Counted from the first letter of the stretch, positions 23,440-35,668 are shown. The stretch: DNA of 64,000 nucleotides from Eriocheir sinensis (GCF_024679095.1 NC_066517.1:19518893-19582892), one strand, 5' to 3'. The notes: generated by a model from the sequence alone, not told the origin. Numbers and translations are program-made.

Positions 23440-23885
23440 AAAAAAAAAAACGCAACAGGAAAAACAGTGAACAAAAGAAAAAAAATCACAAACGTACAAC
23501 AGTAATTCCCTAAATGTACGAAGATGAGGAGACAACAGAAAAACAAAACAAAAACAAAGCAATAGGCAATAAACATCCTTCCCAAAACAAAACAAAAGCC
23601 CCCCCAAAAAAAAAAAAAAAAAAAACAGCGAAGAGAAACCCCCCCACACAAACGTACAATAATATTTCTCTAAAGGTACGAGGAGGTGACAACACAAGCG
23701 CAAGAAAAAACAACAACACAGAAATACACAATAATCACCCTTGCCAAAACAAACCAAAAACCAAAAAAACAGCGAAGAAAAAAGAGCAAAACACAAACGC
23801 AGAATAACATTTCTCTAAAGGTACGAAGAAGAGGAAGAAGAGGTGACAAAACAAGCGCAAATAAAAGTAAACAAGGAAATAGTCA
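23440..23885. repeat. ~150-bp A-rich tandem repeat, 3 copies
   Basis: CACAAACG(T/C)A(C)A(A/G)AA followed by TTTCTCTAAAGGTACGA recurs near 23486, 23647 and 23793, each followed by ACA-rich sequence with AAGCGCAA and CCTT(G/C)CCAAAACAAA. Confidence 0.83.
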
Positions 23886-24059
23886 ATTGAAGATAGTTAA
23901 AACCGATAATTACTGATGTTTTTTTTGGGAATAGTTAAATGTCATAAACCGTTAAGTACAACATGCTACCATCTATCTACCTCCTCCTGTATTTCTCTCT
24001 TCCCCCTTTACCTTCTACACCCCCCCTCTTCTGTTACTTCACCCCCCTCTCTCTCTAAA

Positions 24060-24400
24060 AAAAGACTCTGTGAACGCTGGCGGCAACTTTGGATCTGTAA
24101 TCTTAGACGCTTGTGGCTCTAACAACAACTATTTTGAAAGGCTACAAAGAAGATTAATCGGGTTCTCATGCGTTTATCTTCACATTCACGGTAAAGAAGC
24201 CTTGTCAAACCATCACAAGGCTCATAAAACTATCCACGTAAAATCCCACAGCCTCTGCGAAAGCCTTACCGAATGTGGGTGAGTGAGCCTCGAAATGTTG
24301 GAATGTACGGGTCCCGGGGAGGATCAGTGGAGGTCGAGGGGGCGGAAGGGGAGGGTCACGCGTCAGTTCTCCCGATAAATGATATTGACAGATACATTTA
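24060..24400. other. Low-repeat segment, possibly an old interspersed repeat
   Basis: Mixed-composition DNA between repeat fields. A plus-strand frame (24070-24282) is open but has no good ATG and no exon boundaries. I see no recognisable protein motif. It may be part of a degraded interspersed element. Confidence 0.4.
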
Positions 24401-24504
24401 CACACCAAAGAGAACAGTTTACCGCGCAGACGTTTCCAATATCCCCTTTTTTTTAAATACGGCAGAGGGAAGACATATGGGCGAACAGAGGAAAGAGAGG
24501 AAGC

Positions 24505-24575
24505 GATAGATACATAGATAGACAGCTAGATAAATAGATAGATAAATAGACAGATAGATAGTTATGGATAGGTAG
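24505..24575. repeat. Degenerate GATA tract
   Basis: GATA, AATA and CAGATA units over about 70 bp. Confidence 0.85.
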
Positions 24576-24762
24576 GGAGAGTGTAAAAAAATATATAAAC
24601 ATCATCGGAAATCGCTTTATCAACGTCAGCTTTAAGTAATGTTTGTTAGAAAGGAATGATAATGGATTTCTCTCTCTCTCTCTCTCTCTCTCTAATTCGT
24701 GGACAGCGCTTTATAGGAACTCCGGAAGAAAACGAGATTAAGGAAATATTTCTTGATAAAAG

Positions 24763-24911
<149 letters not shown>

Positions 24912-25003
24912 GGAGGAAGGGAGGGAGGACAGGGGAATGTGGAAATGGAAGTAAAGAAAAATATTTTATCAAGTAAAATGAAGCAAGAAAAAAATGGGGA
25001 AAG

Positions 25004-25119
<116 letters not shown>

Positions 25120-25317
25120 AAGAGGGTGTAGGGAAAATTTTAATGAGGGAAGGGAAAGAAGCAGGGAGGAGGAGGAGGAGGAGGTGGGAGAGTGGAGGTG
25201 ACTTGCCTTCAAGAAAATGGAGGTATTTTTTCCTCAGCTTTAATGGAAGAATAGTTTGGATTCCCTCCCGCGCTCAGACCAGCTGTACTAAGAGCGTCCT
25301 TTTAATCATTATTTTTG

Positions 25318-25318
<1 letters not shown>

Positions 25319-25354
<36 letters not shown>

Positions 25355-25375
25355 TATTATTATCATCATCATTAA
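25319..25375. repeat. (ATT)n microsatellite
   Basis: ATT units ending in ATC variants. Confidence 0.95.
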
Positions 25376-25512
25376 GGTAATCTATTTTTTATTAGCCTTT
25401 TTCTATCATCTCTATCTATCTATGTATCTATCGATCTATATTTTTATACACTAACACTTATTATGGTTTAAATATACTGACTTTTTTCCTTCAATATATG
25501 AGATACCCACAA

Positions 25513-25712
25513 GAAATGAACGTTACATCACATCATCATGAAACCACCCCCACTAGCAACAAACAACATCAACAAACGACTATAGCAACATATTATATTC
25601 GTTTGTTATAGTCGTTTGTTGAAATGAACGTTACATCACATCATTATGAAACCACCCTCACTAGCAAAACAACCAACCTCAACAAACGACTATTACAACA
25701 AACTAACTACCT
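25513..25712. repeat. Direct duplication of ~108 bp with an internal inverted repeat
   Basis: GAAATGAACGTTACATCACA begins copies at about 25514 and 25622. The first copy ends in CAACAAACGACTATAGCAACA. A complementary TGTTATAGTCGTTTGTTG follows at about 25604, so the copies are joined through an 18-bp hairpin. Confidence 0.85.
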
Positions 25713-26053
25713 CACCATATCACCCCTCTAAAAAAAAAATTCCTCGCCATCTGTCTGTGGAATGGTTGAAAACGACGTCGTTCCTTTTAACTACCAAATT
25801 TAGCGCAGTTTGCACTCTACCCAATAAAATAACACTTAGCATCAACAAAGAAAAACAAGTACGCCCATCGCAATACATTACCAAAATAAAACGAAGAATT
25901 AAAAAAAGTAACACGTATCTATATCAGACTCTCTTGACACACACGCTTGGCTTTACATCCCTGCCTGCCTCTACCTCTTGGACTATACAGTAATAACCCG
26001 AAATGGCAAGAAAGGTGATGGGAAGCTTTTATAGAAACACCCGTACACTATAT
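25713..26053. other. Spacer with nothing recognised
   Basis: Mixed AT-rich DNA. A 115-codon frame overlaps it, but it has no supporting boundaries or motif. Confidence 0.5.
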
Positions 26054-26120
26054 ATGTTTTTTGAACAGTAAAGGAAGCAGCTCAAGGGCACAAAAAAGAG
26101 AAAAAGCCCTATAAAAATGA
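26054..26120 (+). mobile_element. Short interspersed element, copy 2 (truncated)
   Basis: TTTTTTGAACAGTAAAGGAAGCAGCTCAAGGGCACAAAAAAG-type left part ending at AAAAAGCCCT. The right part, with GCTACTCGCTGC, is missing. Confidence 0.7.
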
Positions 26121-26218
26121 GTTCAGACCATGGAAAATCCCACCAAACTGGAGTCCATCACCGTCAAAACTGTTTACCAGAAATATATTACCGCATAGAC
26201 TATAGTGAAATCAAATTG

Positions 26219-26413
26219 TCGAGTCCGTTTTGGCGTTGGCTCCCGCGGGTCCATTTCTTCCCTCTGCTCTGCCACACAGTCCCAACACCTATTTTTTTCC
26301 TTTCATATGTTACCTATAGCTTACATATGAGAGGAAGAGATGGGTGTTGGGACTGTGTGGCGGAGCAGAGGGGAGGAAAGGACCCGCGGGAGCCTACGCC
26401 AGACCGACCTCGA
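26219..26413. mobile_element. Fold-back (hairpin) element, ~195 bp
   Basis: The left arm from TCGAG (26219) through GGCTCCCGCGGGTCC to CATATG (about 26309) is complementary to the right arm from CATATG (about 26324) through GGACCCGCGGGAGCC to CTCGA (26413). The loop is only about 12 bp. Pairing over the inner ~80 bp is close to complete and becomes weaker outside 26232-26400. It interrupts one unit of the degenerate repeat family. It has no coding capacity and resembles a MITE or foldback element. Confidence 0.85.
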
Positions 26414-26999
26414 CGTATTTGGAAGACTTTAAACTCGTCTTATATCTACATTTCTTTTACACTCAGTAGCAACAACAAAGGCATACAGGTCCATCACAAT
26501 ACATAATTAACAAACGAAGTAGTCCTCCATTTATTACCTCAAGGAAAAAGAAAGAAAAGTTACTTGAATACATCGCCATGAAAACTGTTAACCAGAAAGA
26601 AACACACTACCGGAGAGAGTAACCTCGTCCTTTCATTGCGCTTCGTTTACACTCAATTACAATAACAAAACCATGAAGGCTCATCACAATACACACACTC
26701 AAAATTATAAAGTAAAAAGTCCTCCATGTGTATTTTATGAGCAAGGAAAATCTCACCAAAAACGGATTGCTCCACCCTGAAAACTGTTGAGCAGGAATAC
26801 ATTACCGGGAAGATTAAACTCCTCTTTACCTTACGAACATAAAAAAAAATACTAGAATACATCACCGTGAAAACTATTACTCCCAAAATACATTACAGCA
26901 ACGTTTAAAGTCCACCTCTAACCACACCTCCTTTACACTCAAGAACAACAACAACAAAAGCATATAAACCCACCACAATACACTACCTGAAAAAAAAAA

Positions 27000-27105
27000 A
27001 AATAATAATAATGATAAATACACATATACTGATCAGATCTTCTCCACCAAACAAAAAATATATAAATAAGTAAACCTAAAAAATATTAATCACATAATGT
27101 CTTCC
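27000..27105. repeat. Dispersed AT-rich repeat, copy A
   Basis: ATAAATACACATA, then GATC(A)GATCTTCTCCACCA, AACAAAAAATATATAAATAA and AAACCTAAAAAATATTAATC. It is nearly identical to 59855-59965, and both copies follow AAT triplets. Confidence 0.88.
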
Positions 27106-27527
27106 ATCCGTGCGTAACTACTATAAAAAAAAAAGAACTTACTAGGACGCATCACCATGGAAACTTACCACAAAATACATTACTGCAAAGATTAAGCTCC
27201 TTTTCTCTAGCTTACGATAAACAAAAGTCACTGGAATGCATCACCGTCGAACCCTTAACCACAAATACATTACCGGAAAGACTGAACACCGCCTCTCACT
27301 CCGCCTCGCTTACTCTCCGCGGCTACCAAACGGCTGCCGGTCGCTGTAAACACGCCCCCACGAGCCACACTCCCTGAAGGACGGCCGCCATAATTTCCCC
27401 GAGGCGCGCCGTAACTTCGGGCTAATGGAGTGACGGCGAGGAGTAATTAGCGTGGGAACATACGGCTTTACACGTGACAACACAAGGCTGGGCAGTTTGT
27501 CGTTGTTGGTCTATGGCTTCTGTACCT

Positions 27528-27740
27528 GGCGACACGATAGGATAGTTTGTCTTTACATCACAGTTTCTTCTTTTTCTGCTTCCTCTTTTAAATATCTGGC
27601 GGCACGGTTAGGGTAGTTTGCCTTTACATCCCCGTCTCTTCTTTTTCTGACCTCTTTTAAATATCTGGCGATACAATTAGTATAGTTTGCCTTTGCATCA
27701 CCGTTTCTTCTTTTTTCGGCTTCCTCTTTTAAATATGCAT
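27528..27740. repeat. ~72-bp tandem repeat, 3 copies
   Basis: CTGGCG(A/G)(C/T)AC(G/A)(A/G)TTAG-like starts at 27528, 27596 and 27665, each followed by TAGTTTG(C/T)CTTTACATC, TCTTCTTTTTCTG and CCTCTTTTAAATAT. Confidence 0.88.
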
Positions 27741-27788
27741 ATGGTCTGTACAGGGGACAATACGGCCGAGGACTTCATCAGTTAGTGT

Positions 27789-27930
27789 ACATTTTTCTTT
27801 TTACAGCAAAGGAGACAGCTCAAAGGCACTAAAACAAAAAAAGCAACAAAAAAGTCCGCTAGGCGCTGTTTCAAGAAAAGTACCCAGAATAAGAGGTCAA
27901 AAAAAGAGGTAAATTTCGGGAGAAGATACA
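27789..27930 (+). mobile_element. Short interspersed element, copy 3 (longest)
   Basis: TTTTTACAGCAAAGGAGACAGCTCAAAGGCAC, then an A-rich stretch, GTCCGCTAGGCGCTGTTTCAAG, AAGAGGTCAAAAAAAGAGG and AATTTCGGGAGAAGATA. It extends about 30 bp beyond copy 1 on the right. Confidence 0.78.
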
Positions 27931-28109
27931 TAAGGCTCCCCAACCTGATCATGACCAAGAGGATAACGATATAGAGAAGGTACGATTTTTCTTTGTCATT
28001 TGGTAGTAACGCAGCTTTGTTATTTTGTCAAGGGTAGTTTTTAAATTATATATGTTCGAAAGTTTTGCATTAAGTTGTTCGTTTAAGGGGGTTTAAGGGC
28101 TGGTTTAAG

Positions 28110-28235
28110 ATGAGCTCCGGTGGGTAGCATGAGCCAAAACAAGATGGCCCCACTATAAACACTCGCCTGCGCCACAACGGGCAGGGCCGACCATCAGGCA
28201 ACACCGTGAACAAGCCTACCGGAGCAATAGGCAGC
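28110..28235 (+). mobile_element. Possible 3' module of the short element, or a small element with terminal inverted repeats
   Basis: GAGCTCCGGTGGGTAG at the left is complementary to CCTACCGGAGC at the right (about 28208-28218). Between them is a CpG-containing, low-repeat segment. It lies about 180 bp after copy 3. Confidence 0.45.
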
Positions 28236-28495
28236 GACGTAAAAAAAAAGGGAGTTAGAGGTGGATGCAGGGGAAGCTTGAAGTTATCCGCATCAAGAAA
28301 TCAATTTGGATAGGAAAGGTGCATCAGACTCCTCTAGAGATGAATCAGTTTGAGCATTATTTTTACTCTTCCAACGTTAAGTCTACCACATAATAATCAG
28401 ACTAGCAGCATTAAGTTCTTTAATCCTCGTTACGCATCCTTCCTTTTTTGCCACACATTTTTTTTCATTCTTCTCCTTACTTGCGTTCTCAATGA

Positions 28496-28744
<249 letters not shown>

Positions 28745-28844
28745 GACTCGCCCTGATAAGTGAGTGCCGGCGTCTTGCTCAACCCCTCTCCTCCCTTGGC
28801 ACCCCCTCCTCCTCTACGGTATGTCTAGGGGTGATCATCTGGGT

Positions 28845-28930
28845 GTTATATTTATAGTTAAGGACGCAGCTCAAGGGGACACAAAAAACCCTGCTCTGTG
28901 CTACTCCCGCGAAGAAAAACAAAAGGAGGA
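28845..28930 (+). mobile_element. Short interspersed element, copy 4
   Basis: GTTAAGGACGCAGCTCAAGGGGACACAAAAAACC then CTGCTCTGTGCTACTCCCGCGAAG. Diverged but in the same order as copy 1. Confidence 0.7.
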
Positions 28931-29337
28931 TTCAAACGGCGTGTCAGATTCAGCTAGTGAGGTGTCTTGATAATTATTGATCTTTTCGTGACCTTGTTGC
29001 CTTGGTTGAAAGGTGAAGGACTTACTCAACGGAAAAATGCATTAAGATTATATTTAAACCAGTCTTAAAGTTTGGTTTCTCAGCGTGTGATGTGTGTGGA
29101 TGCCTGTGTCTCGCGTAACTGATGTGCTACGCGTGGCTGCGGCTTGGCTGAGGTCCGGTATGTGAGTGTGGCGGGGTGTGGTATGCTGTGTGTGACGGTG
29201 CCTGTTGATATGTGGCTGCAGGGTATCCTTTGTGACTGTTATATCTTTCTTACATAATACCAAGTTGGAGGGGAGATGAGGATTTCTCAAAGGCCAAAGG
29301 GGCATCATGTAAGATAGTTTCAGAAGCCTTGATATCA

Positions 29338-30025
29338 ATAAATCAATCACTGGGGGCATACGCCGGGGGTCGCGTCGCCTCGCCCACCATACGACATCAA
29401 GCCCGGGGGTCCTCCGGGCAAGTCACCATAAGAACATAAGAACATAAGAACGCAGGAGTCTGCAAGAGGCCGGTAGGCCTGTACGAGGCAGCTCCCATCC
29501 CATCCTGAGTGCCTCCTGGCAGGATGTATCGACTTGCTTAAGCCATTAATTATGTGGGCGGTCCCTCGGTCTTCTCCACTCAGGATTGTCTCTTATGGAG
29601 ACAAACCGATGAGCAGGGCCTGCTTTAAGTAGCGTGCCACGTGACTGTATAGCAGGAGTTGGCGTTGACGAACTATGCAGGTCGTATGTGTTGAATCAGT
29701 CTCACGTAGTAGTCGCCGGTTTGATTGAAAGTCATTCCAGCGGTATGCCATGATTCTGTGTAGACATTTATTACCAAAGGCATCAATCCGCCCCCCAAGT
29801 TCTTATTTAGTGTCCATGCCTCACAGCCATAGAGTAAGACAGGGAGCACAACGGATTTGGAGATCCGGATTTATGTCCTGCACTGGTATCGACAACGCCA
29901 TATACTCGTGTTGAGCGAGTCCATAACACCGCTGGAAAAGCAAATCCACCGTAAAACTTCCTGGCGAGACTAACTACGCAACCAAGTTATGTGAAATTTT
30001 CCGAGATCTCAACGTCCCCGCCACA
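29338..30025 (-). pseudogene. Non-LTR retrotransposon reverse transcriptase, C-terminal fragment (RTE-like)
   Basis: Minus-strand translation, with frame changes, gives in order: VEISENFT*LG, a degraded segment, SVVLPVLLYGCEAWTL, GGRIDAFGNKCL, AYRWNDFQSN, CIVRQRQLLLYSHVARY and, near the 3' end, VGEATRPPAYAPSD. These are the thumb/C-terminal motifs seen downstream of the RT domain in RTE-type LINEs. Stops (such as in FT*LG), frameshifts and a nested insertion show it is dead. The catalytic RT core and endonuclease are absent. Placement in RTE is from motif memory and not certain. Confidence 0.75.
29427..29494. mobile_element. Short repeat nested in the LINE fragment
   Basis: Three copies of ATAAGAACAT at 29431-29452, then GCAGGAGTCTGCAAGAGGCC and GGTAGGCCTGTACGAGGCAG. 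The segment interrupts LINE sequence between the block with GGGATGGGAGC and the block with TTGCCCGGAGG (minus-strand sense). No clear target duplication is seen. Confidence 0.6.
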
Positions 30026-30433
30026 TGATATAAGGAGTAAGGACATTAACCGTTTCATCCCTCACCCGACACGACACAAGACAGTTTCCCGCGGTCCACC
30101 ATTGCCTTGTGTCGTTTTCTCTCACGCCACACGTTTCATGCCTGGCTCCTGCAATCCACGCCATCGCCAACATTTCTGAAGAAGTTTGTTTATTGCTGAT
30201 TAGACCAATTATGCTGTCCTCTAATTAACTGAAGGAATAGGAGAGGAACACGAAAAGGCATCTATTAGTTACGGGAAAGAATATCTGTTCTTATTATTTT
30301 TTTGCTTGGCATGAAGTGAGGTGAATGTTGTTATATTGCTTAGCGAGGGATAAATATTGCTCTGTGTACAAGAGTTGAAAGTATAAATATAAGTCAAACA
30401 ACACATACACTGATCCCCCTTAACACATCTGAA

Positions 30434-30436
<3 letters not shown>

Positions 30437-30470
<34 letters not shown>
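30437..30470. repeat. (CT)n microsatellite
   Basis: Perfect 34-bp tract. Confidence 0.96.
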
Positions 30471-30474
<4 letters not shown>

Positions 30475-30582
30475 TCACAACTCACCTGTCCAATTACTCT
30501 AAAATATGAAAGTGATATATCAAGATAATCGCAAGAAATAAGGTGCAAAAAACTTATCATATTTCTTCTGGGCGGTGATCAA

Positions 30583-30584
<2 letters not shown>

Positions 30585-30642
<58 letters not shown>
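30585..30642. repeat. (GA)n microsatellite
   Basis: Perfect 58-bp tract. Confidence 0.97.
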
Positions 30643-30646
<4 letters not shown>

Positions 30647-30778
30647 ATTGACATCAGAATCGCAATAAAACCATGACATTTGGCAAAGGGTGAGACTGAA
30701 TTACATCAAAAGGAAAAAAAGGGAAAAGCTAAAAAGACAAGATCTTCTAAAAATAGTCTGACATAAAGTAATAAAAAT

Positions 30779-30780
<2 letters not shown>

Positions 30781-30840
<60 letters not shown>
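30781..30840. repeat. (GT)n microsatellite ending in (GC)n
   Basis: TG tract of 54 bp followed by CGCGCG; alternating purine-pyrimidine throughout. Confidence 0.97.
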
Positions 30841-31083
30841 CCATGGTTATTTTCTCCTCATAAACATAAAAGAAAACAAATATCATCTAGAACAATACCG
30901 ACCATAAAGTTTCCTTCCTAATCTAATTTCGGGAAAGTAAGAAAATGGGGAATAAAGTTTTTGACGTTTCTTTGAACTTAGGCGTGTTTGTGTGTACGTA
31001 TGTCCGTCGATTAAAACAAATTACACAACTTTTGAGAATGTCTATGAAATGGTTTACGCTAAAGGACGTCACGAATTTTTTTT

Positions 31084-31420
<337 letters not shown>

Positions 31421-31481
31421 AAAGTGATATTGTTTCAGTTAGCAACAAGAGCAGATTAGAGAGAAAAAAAAGAGTGAGCAA

Positions 31482-31581
31482 GAGAGAGAGAGAGAGAGAA
31501 AGAGAGAAAGAGAAAGAGAGAACGTGAGCGAGAGAGAGCGAGTTAGGGCGGAGGAGGAGGAGGAGGAGGAGGGGTGCCAGA

Positions 31582-31634
<53 letters not shown>

Positions 31635-31720
31635 CCAACACAGGAGCCGGAGGAGGAGGAGGAGGAGGAGGAGGAGGATACTGGCCGAGGTAGTGGTGGT
31701 GGTGGTGGTGGTGGTGAGTG
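31482..31720. repeat. GA, GGA and GGT tracts
   Basis: GA at 31482-31524 (interrupted) and 31584-31632, GGA at 31553-31572 and 31648-31678, GGT at 31692-31715. Confidence 0.93.
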
Positions 31721-32109
31721 CCAGTATCTAGTTGGTCGCGGTGGAGGGGAGAGGCACTACTCCACTGCCTTCTTAGCCCCGAGTGAATGGGTGCCAGTCT
31801 CCCTTAGTGCCTGTAGGTGCCAAGTGCTGAGGGGACGAGGCACTCAGCAAAGGCCCCCAGTAGTGCCGAGGAGTGCCAAGACAGGAGGAGGTGCTTGTGG
31901 TGTTGATGGTTGTGAAAATAGTGCCGCGTGCTTTTAAGTGCGTGCGAAAATTTTAGAGGAAAAGACAACTGATTGGAAAAGAGTTAGTGGAGAAGAGTTG
32001 TGTGGGTTTTTCTTTTTCTCTCTCTTTCTCTCGTGTTCTTCTTTTTTTGTCTCTTCTCGTGTGGCTTTGTGTTGTGCTGTCTTTCTCTGTTTGATTGTTT
32101 GCGTGTGTG

Positions 32110-32140
<31 letters not shown>

Positions 32141-32176
32141 GGTGATCAAAAAAAAAGAAAGGAGTGACATGAACAG
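31721..32176 (+). other. Possible untranslated 5' exon
   Basis: Mixed-composition, low-repeat segment with many GTGCC words (31790-31885), then a T/CT-rich stretch, ending at ATGAACAG|GTGAAT (donor-like GT at 32177). Transcribed-leader character resembles 20881-21300. If the ATG before the donor were used, the phase would not fit the coding exon at 55555, so it is at best non-coding. Weak evidence. Confidence 0.25.
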
Positions 32177-32473
32177 GTGAATTCAGGACTAAGTTTGTGC
32201 GTGTGTGTGTGTGTGACAGTGAGCTCAAGAGACACAAGGAAACGAAGAGGAAATAATGTAGCACCGCGTGAAAGAGAAAACAAGAACTTCGCCTGAGAAC
32301 AGAAGATAAAAGGAAAATATAAATAGAAAAGGGGAGATAATTGAGGAAATAATTATCCGGAGTTACAGTGATTAACTTTATAAATAGAAGACAACGGGGG
32401 AAGGAAATGTAGACCACAGCGAATACACGCATCAAAATATTGTTAGAAAAAAATATAAAAAGTACAACAACAA

Positions 32474-32830
<357 letters not shown>

Positions 32831-32919
32831 TCCTCATATAAAAAAACATCTTTCCGAAAACACGAACAAAAAAAAATTAAACACACAATTTTCAAAGACA
32901 AAGCTTAAACTAACCCCCC

Positions 32920-32966
32920 CCACACCCACACCCACACACACCCAACCACCCACACCCACACACACA
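32920..32966. repeat. CACACC-type tract
   Basis: CCCACA and CACACCCA units. A similar tract occurs at 55990-56046. Confidence 0.85.
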
Positions 32967-33299
32967 TCCTCAAACAGAAAACAGACAAGCGAATCAGTGA
33001 CGGAGAAAAATAAAGGAAAAGAATATACACTATCAAACACAAAATCTCTTCAAGCACAGCACGATACCATGACCATATTTTTCCCTTTTTTTTTTTTCCT
33101 TCTTTGTAGATAAGAAAATGAAAAAAAATCCCGTGATCCTAAATTTTTGACCACTTGACAGTAATGGAGGTACATGGGAGGGAGGGAGGGGCAGGCAGGG
33201 AGGGAGAGGGAACGAGAGGGAGAGGGGAGGAGGGAAGGAGAAGGAGGGAAGGTAAACGGAGATAAAGGTTGGAGGAAAAATCAAGATCAATTTCATTTC

Positions 33300-34930
33300 A
33301 CATTGTAATCTTTTCCATTTTATCTCTCTCCTGTTTCCTTTTCCCTCTCTCTCTCTCTCTCTCTCTCTTACCCTTGCCCTTTCTCTCCTCTCTCCTCTCT
33401 CCTCTCTCCTCGTTTTCTCTCTTTTTCACTCTTCCTCTCTTCCTCGCCATTTCTCCTTTTTCGCTAGTCTCTTTTTCATTCCCCTTCTCTTTCCCCTCTC
33501 TTCCTCACTCCTCTTTTTCATCTCTCTCTCTCTCTCTCATGGTCTTTCACTTCTCTCATCTCGTCTTTCCATCTTTCCCTCTCTCTTAGTTTCCGCCTTT
33601 TCAGTTTTCTTTCTTCTCCAACCTTTTATCATACTCGCTCTCTTTCCCTTCTCTTTCTCTAGCGCTTCTTTTCTTTCACTCTCACCAATGTTTTTTTTTC
33701 TTCCTCTCCCTCGTCTTTTTTCTCTTTTTTTTCTCTTTTCTCTATTCTGTAACCATTTATCATCCTCCCTTTCTCTTCCCTTCTCTTCCTACTGCCTTTC
33801 TTTCTTTTTTTCTTCTCTTCCTCCTCCTCCTTTTATTATTTCACCTTTTATTCATTTTTCTCTCTCTTATTCTTCTCCTCTTCAGTTCTCTTCTGTTACC
33901 ATTTATCATCCTCTCTTTCTCTTCCCTTTTTTTTCTACTGCCTTTCTTTCTTTATTCTCTTCCTCCTCCTTTCATTATTCCACTTTTATTCCATTTTTCT
34001 CTCTCTCGTATTCCCCTCCACTTCGGTTCTCTTCTGTAACTATTTATCATTCTCCCTTTCTCTTCCCTTTTCTTCCTACTGTGTTTCTTTCTTTCTTCTA
34101 TTCATTTTCCTCCTTTTATTATTCCACCTTTCCTCCAGTTTTCTCTCTCTCCACTTTTCTTCCCTCTCCGCACACGTTCTCATTTCCCTTTACTTTAACT
34201 TTTCTCCTTGTCCTCCAAAACTTCCTTTCTTATACTTCCCTTTCCCTCCCTTTCCTCTCTTCCTCCTTCTTCACCCGCGCACTCAAATCTCCTTCTCCTC
34301 TCTCCATATCTCTTCGCTAGCTTCCTTATCTCAATCCATTCTTTTGTTTCTTTATTCTCTCCCTACGGACTTTCCTGCAATTATCATCTTTAATCTGTAC
34401 CTAAATTTCTTCCCTCCTTCTCTTCCTCTTCTCTGTTTCCTTTTTCCTTCTATCATGTACGCTCCCCTTTCCTCTTTCCTCTCCTTTTCCCCTCTTTCTT
34501 ACTTCCTTTCTTCCCAATCTCACTATCTCACCCTTCCTCCTTTCCATTTCTTCTTCTTCCCCTTCCTTCGTTTCTCCTCTCCCTTCCTTACCTTTCCTTC
34601 TTTTCCACCTTTTCCTTTTCTCTTACATATTTTCTCCACTCTCTACCTTGTCCTTCCTCCTTCCCTCCTTTTCCTCATTCAAACCTCCTTTCTAGCTCCC
34701 TCTCATACCTACCTTTCCTCCCTTTCTATGTCTTCCTCTTTATTCCTTCCTTTCTTCTTCCCTTCATCACTACCTTACTTCTCTCTCTCTTTCCCCTTTC
34801 CCTCAAACCCTCCTTCATTCCTCTTCCTGTACCGTACCTCCTCCTCCTCTTCCTTTTCCTTTCTTTCATTCACCATCCCTCCATTCTTCCCTGACCCTTC
34901 TTTCCTCCCTCCGTCCCTCCAAAGCCTCCT
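33300..34930. other. Pyrimidine-rich domain with no gene
   Basis: About 1.6 kb of nearly pure C/T on the plus strand. Long open frames exist in several phases because stop codons need purines. No exon boundary or balanced composition is seen. Confidence 0.75.
33690..34150. repeat. ~145-bp tandem repeat in the pyrimidine-rich domain, 3 copies
   Basis: CTGT(A/T)ACCATTTATCATCCTCCC (or a variant) recurs near 33748, 33895 and 34038, followed by TTTCTCTTCCCTTTTCTTCCTACTG and TTTATTATTCCAC. Confidence 0.88.
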
Positions 34931-34979
34931 TCTGCCTGTCCTTCCTGTAGCATTCTCTAATCTAAAACCACCGTCCATG

Positions 34980-35090
34980 CGGCATTATCTACTAAACGAC
35001 CGTCCCTCTCTAGAGACGAGACCACACCTGGGTTGGGTTGGCCGTGGCTCGAACCGTCCCCGCCGCGGCCTTGACCAGGAGAAGGGCGGG
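34980..35090 (-). mobile_element. tRNA-derived SINE fragment
   Basis: Minus-strand reading gives GGTCAAGGCCGCGGCGGGG, then GACGGTTCGAGCC (B-box-like), CCAACCCAACCCAGGTGTGG and TCTCGTCTCTAGAGA. An internal promoter-like head followed by an unrelated body fits a tRNA-SINE. Confidence 0.5.
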
Positions 35091-35149
35091 AGAGGAAGGA
35101 GGAAAGGAAGCAAGGAAGGAGAGGAAAGAGGGAAGGAAGGATAAGCAGG

Positions 35150-35304
<155 letters not shown>

Positions 35305-35381
35305 GGGGGGATGAGAAAAAAGGAATAGTGAAGAGCTTGAGAAATATAAAGACTGCGAGAATTTTAAAAGAGGAGAGGCGA

Positions 35382-35386
<5 letters not shown>

Positions 35387-35457
<71 letters not shown>
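35387..35457. repeat. (GA)n microsatellite, 71 bp
   Basis: Perfect tract. Confidence 0.97.
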
Positions 35458-35461
<4 letters not shown>

Positions 35462-35518
35462 AATGAGGAAAAGCATCCAAGAATATGATAATTATAGAAT
35501 CACGGACCCTCCTCCAAA

Positions 35519-35521
<3 letters not shown>

Positions 35522-35559
<38 letters not shown>

Positions 35560-35628
35560 GCGCACCAATCACCGGTTAATTCAATTACTGTAGATTTGTT
35601 GAGACAGACTCTCTTCCAGGACTGACCG

Positions 35629-35664
<36 letters not shown>
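35522..35664. repeat. Two (CT)n tracts
   Basis: CT at 35522-35555 and 35632-35664, opposite in sense to the GA tracts just upstream. Confidence 0.96.

Positions 35665-35668
<4 letters not shown>

Larger units (their letters stand above)
26121..27320. repeat. Degenerate ~100-400-bp repeat family, about six copies
   Basis: A module with CATCACC(A/G)T(G)GAAAACT, then (A)CATTACCGG and AGA(T/C)TAAACTCC recurs near 26157, 26570, 26775, 26860, 27150 and 27240. In several copies it is followed by TTTACACTCAA and AACAACAAAAGCAT. The copies are much diverged. The last copy runs into a GC-rich segment at 27310-27450 that has no open frame. Confidence 0.7.

Noticed and set aside
29991..30179. 62-codon plus-strand frame with a CGACACAAG/CTTGTGTCG inverted repeat
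   Set aside because: It overlaps the LINE fragment edge, and a 9-bp inverted repeat 37 bp apart is easily due to chance.
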